Below, in pieces: positions 5,752 through 7,398 of a stretch of 7,398 bases of DNA; within the stretch, counting starts at the first letter, position 1, and each line of letters begins with the position of its first letter. Source of the stretch: Prevotellaceae bacterium (GTDB lineage: Bacteria; Bacteroidota; Bacteroidia; Bacteroidales; UBA932); assembly GCA_031285695.1 (NCBI GenBank), contig JAITVR010000216.1, forward strand, positions 1 through 7,398, read 5' to 3'. The notes beneath the pieces were generated by a model. The model had not been told where the DNA came from and did no database searches. It saw nothing but the letters and a program-made list of their open reading frames with translations. The position numbers and the translations under genes are program-made.

Positions 5752-6831
5752 TTGAGCTCAAAAAATTCTCCCGCGCACTTGCTTTGGCAAAAATTTTGCC
5801 GCAACCGACAGGCGTTGGCGGGTTTGATTTTCATTGCGCTGCTCTCGCTTTGCGCCATTTTGGGCTACGTAATAACGCCCGATGGTACGCCTTTTTCCAA
5901 CTCGCAGCAGCTGAGCATTGCTGCCCGTCCGCCCATGTTTAGCGTGCAAATGCTGCGCGTGAAAAAAGAAAACGAAGCGGCGCAAAAAAATATTTTTACC
6001 AAAATGCTGTACGGGCAGGAGGCAAATTATACGGAAATTCCCACTTCAAAAATTCGCTACGAGGGAGAAAAAGTTTACGTGGTTGAATACTGTGAACCCT
6101 GCACAAACGTAGAGTCGGAGCGCATTTTTGATAAACGTGAAACGCTGGGCGCAGGGCAAAAAACTTTCCTTTTAGGAACCGATAGATTTGGTCGCGACCT
6201 GCTAAGCCGGCTCATTATTGGTGCGCGCGTTTCGCTGGCGGTGGGCTTAATTGCGGTGCTCATTTCGCTGCTTGTGGGCGTGTCGTTGGGCGCGCTGGCG
6301 GGCTACTTTGGCGGAAAAATTGACGCCGTAGTTTCGTGGTTTACCAACGTAACGTGGAGCATTCCCACGCTGCTTATGGTCATTGCCATTACCATGGCGT
6401 TGGGCAAGGGATTTTGGCAGGTGTTTGTGGCCGTGGGGCTCACCATGTGGGTTGATGTGGCCCGTATGGTGCGCGGACAGGTGCTGAGCGTGAAGCAAAA
6501 GGAATTTGTGGAAGCTGCAAAAGCCTTGGGATATTCGCACGCGCGCATTATTTTTCGCCATATTTTGCCTAATATTATTAGCCCAATAATCGTAATTACC
6601 GCCTCCAACTTTGCCTCGGCAATTTTGGTCGAAGCGGGGCTCAACTTTTTGGGAATTGGCGCGCAGCCGCCCATGCCCTCGTGGGGCAGCATGATAAAAG
6701 ACCACTACGCCTACATTATGCTCAGCGCGGCGCACCTGGCCATTGCGCCCGGCGTGCTCATTGTGCTCACGGTGCTGGCCTTTACCTTTGTGGGCAACGG
6801 CTTGAGAGGCGCGGCCGATAGCAGGGAGTAA
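5752..6831 (+). CDS. ABC transporter permease, OppC/DppC family
   Basis: Inner-membrane channel subunit of a peptide/nickel-type (family 5) ABC importer. The 359-residue product has one N-terminal membrane helix (about 21-41), then a large periplasmic segment (42-141), then the hallmark GTDRFGRDLLSRLIIGARVS (142-161). The five-helix permease core occupies about 157-350. The ATPase-docking EAA loop is at 253-273 (EAAKALGYSHARIIFRHILP, first E at 254), and the conserved 'GLNFLGIGAQPPMPSWG' stretch lies at 296-312. No OppB, ATPase or binding-protein gene is in the window, so its partners must be elsewhere. The start is TTG: the only in-frame codons between the preceding TGA at 5722 and 5752 include no ATG, and the first Met (62) lies beyond helix 1. 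It begins 16 bases after the lptA-like stop, so co-transcription is likely. The periplasmic segment, about 100 residues, is longer than in E. coli DppC and contains a CEPC pair (114-117). Confidence 0.92.
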   Translation: MSSKNSPAHLLWQKFCRNRQALAGLIFIALLSLCAILGYVITPDGTPFSNSQQLSIAARPPMFSVQMLRVKKENEAAQKNIFTKMLYGQEANYTEIPTSKIRYEGEKVYVVEYCEPCTNVESERIFDKRETLGAGQKTFLLGTDRFGRDLLSRLIIGARVSLAVGLIAVLISLLVGVSLGALAGYFGGKIDAVVSWFTNVTWSIPTLLMVIAITMALGKGFWQVFVAVGLTMWVDVARMVRGQVLSVKQKEFVEAAKALGYSHARIIFRHILPNIISPIIVITASNFASAILVEAGLNFLGIGAQPPMPSWGSMIKDHYAYIMLSAAHLAIAPGVLIVLTVLAFTFVGNGLRGAADSRE

Positions 6832-6885
6832 AAATGGAAAAATAAATCCACAACCCGTGCCTGCCTAAAATGCTGCCAACGAATA

Positions 6886-6920
6886 ATTAACCATTAATCA
6901 TTAACAATTAGCAATTATTT
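6886..6920. repeat. 7-base repeat array upstream of rarA
   Basis: Five consecutive 7-base units, each beginning ATTA, run without a break in phase: ATTAACC, ATTAATC, ATTAACA, ATTAGCA, then ATTATTT. The array ends four bases before the -7 box of rarA, so it occupies the -33 and upstream promoter region. It has the same period and the same ATT anchor as the right arm of the array at 1589-1708, but no opposed left arm. The DNA from 6832 to 6885 shows no other clear structure and no intrinsic terminator. Confidence 0.6.
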
Positions 6921-6923
6921 TTT

Positions 6924-6931
6924 TACCTTTG
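6924..6931 (+). promoter_or_regulatory. Bacteroidota-type -7 promoter box for rarA
   Basis: TACCTTTG is a full match to TAnnTTTG and identical to the box before guaB. Only six bases (6932-6937) separate it from the rarA ATG, so the predicted transcription start (5-7 bases downstream) falls at or next to the start codon. This implies a leaderless or nearly leaderless mRNA. No clear TTTG is present about 20 bases upstream; the 7-base array lies there instead. Confidence 0.65.
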
Positions 6932-6937
6932 CCCCGC

Positions 6938-7398
6938 ATGGAAACGCCCAACATACCGCTTGCCGAAAGGCTGCGCCCGCAATCGCTTGACGAGTACGTG
7001 GGGCAGCAGCACCTCGTTGGCCCCGGCGCTATACTGCGCCGCATGATTGAGAGCGATAAACTTTCGTCATTCATACTATGGGGTCCGCCGGGCGTGGGCA
7101 AAACCACGCTGGCGCGCATTATTGCTAACCGCCAAAATCGCAAGTTTTATTCGCTCAGCGCCGTCAACGCCGGGGTGAAGGACGTGCGCGAGGTGGTGGA
7201 GGACGCCAAGCGGCAGCGCTTTTTCAACACGCCTGCACCGGTGCTTTTTATCGACGAAATTCACCGATTTTCCAAGTCGCAGCAAGACTCGCTGCTGGGC
7301 GCGGTGGAGCAAGGCACCTTCATTTTGATTGGCGCCACCACCGAAAACCCCTCGTTTGAGGTCATCACTCCCCTACTCTCAAGGTGCCAAGTTTACGT
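6938..7398 (+). CDS. rarA: Replication-associated recombination protein A (AAA+ ATPase), 5' part
   Basis: RarA (MgsA) is a cytoplasmic clamp-loader-like AAA+ ATPase acting at stalled replication forks and interacting with SSB. Only the first 153 residues are present; the window ends mid-codon, and family members run to roughly 420-450 residues. The start [22 protein letters not shown] (begins residue 7) is the typical RarA opening. Walker [10 protein letters not shown] is at 49-57, with LWGPPG before it. Walker [10 protein letters not shown] is at 103-111. Sensor 1, GATTENPSF, is at 132-140 and LLSRC at 146-150 carries the arginine finger. The TTENPSF signature favours RarA over RuvB or DnaX. 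The ATG at 6938 fits the family start; the only other in-frame option before the upstream TAA (6902) is a TTG at 6929 inside the promoter box. No Shine-Dalgarno sequence is possible with this leader. Separate promoter, so independent of the upstream permease. Confidence 0.95.
   Translation, partial: METPNIPLAERLRPQSLDEYVGQQHLVGPGAILRRMIESDKLSSFILWGPPGVGKTTLARIIANRQNRKFYSLSAVNAGVKDVREVVEDAKRQRFFNTPAPVLFIDEIHRFSKSQQDSLLGAVEQGTFILIGATTENPSFEVITPLLSRCQVY

Noticed and set aside
6783..6790. Exact TACCTTTG inside the 3' end of the permease gene
   Set aside because: It encodes the Thr-Phe-Val of the last membrane helix and lies about 150 bases before rarA, while an identical box sits directly before rarA. 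It could act as a second promoter, but this cannot be told from sequence and it shows that the 8-base motif also occurs by chance.

Overview
The window looks like chromosomal DNA from a member of the phylum Bacteroidota. The main evidence is two exact copies of the Bacteroidota -7 promoter motif TAnnTTTG (TACCTTTG at 27-34 and 6924-6931), start codons without Shine-Dalgarno sequences, AT-rich gaps between GC-balanced genes, and a large OstA-like protein of the type common in that phylum. The class or genus cannot be settled from this sequence. All six genes lie on the + strand, and no gene-free stretch is longer than about 110 bases.

Layout: 1-103 is a leader with a good promoter and a small dyad. 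104-1585 is guaB (IMP dehydrogenase). 1586-1694 is a gap filled almost wholly by a 7-base repeat array with two opposed arms around a GC-rich hairpin. 1695-2552 encodes a periplasmic-facing lipoprotein with a SurA/parvulin-like N-terminus. 2545-3894 encodes a SurA-type chaperone with two parvulin domains. 3891-5735 encodes an OstA/LptA-like LPS-transport protein. 5752-6831 encodes an OppC/DppC-type ABC permease with a TTG start. 6832-6937 is a gap with a second 7-base array and a promoter. 6938-7398 is the first third of rarA, cut by the window edge.

The lipoprotein, surA and lptA-like genes overlap by 8 and 4 bases, so they almost certainly form one translationally coupled outer-membrane-biogenesis operon: two periplasmic folding factors followed by a lipopolysaccharide transport component. 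The permease follows after 16 bases and is probably read from the same transcript, although its role is different. guaB has its own promoter and may feed transcription into the operon, because the gap after it has no classical terminator. rarA starts a new unit.

I found no defence system, mobile element, CRISPR array or RNA gene. The least expected signal is a set of short-period repeat arrays at gene boundaries. A 7-base array flows into the lipoprotein start codon. A 9-base array with inverted arms is built into the signal-peptide codons of the lptA-like gene. A second 7-base array abuts the -7 box of rarA. Two of the three are bipartite, with opposed arms able to form long imperfect hairpins. 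A second point of interest is that rarA is predicted to be leaderless, because its ATG falls where transcription should begin.
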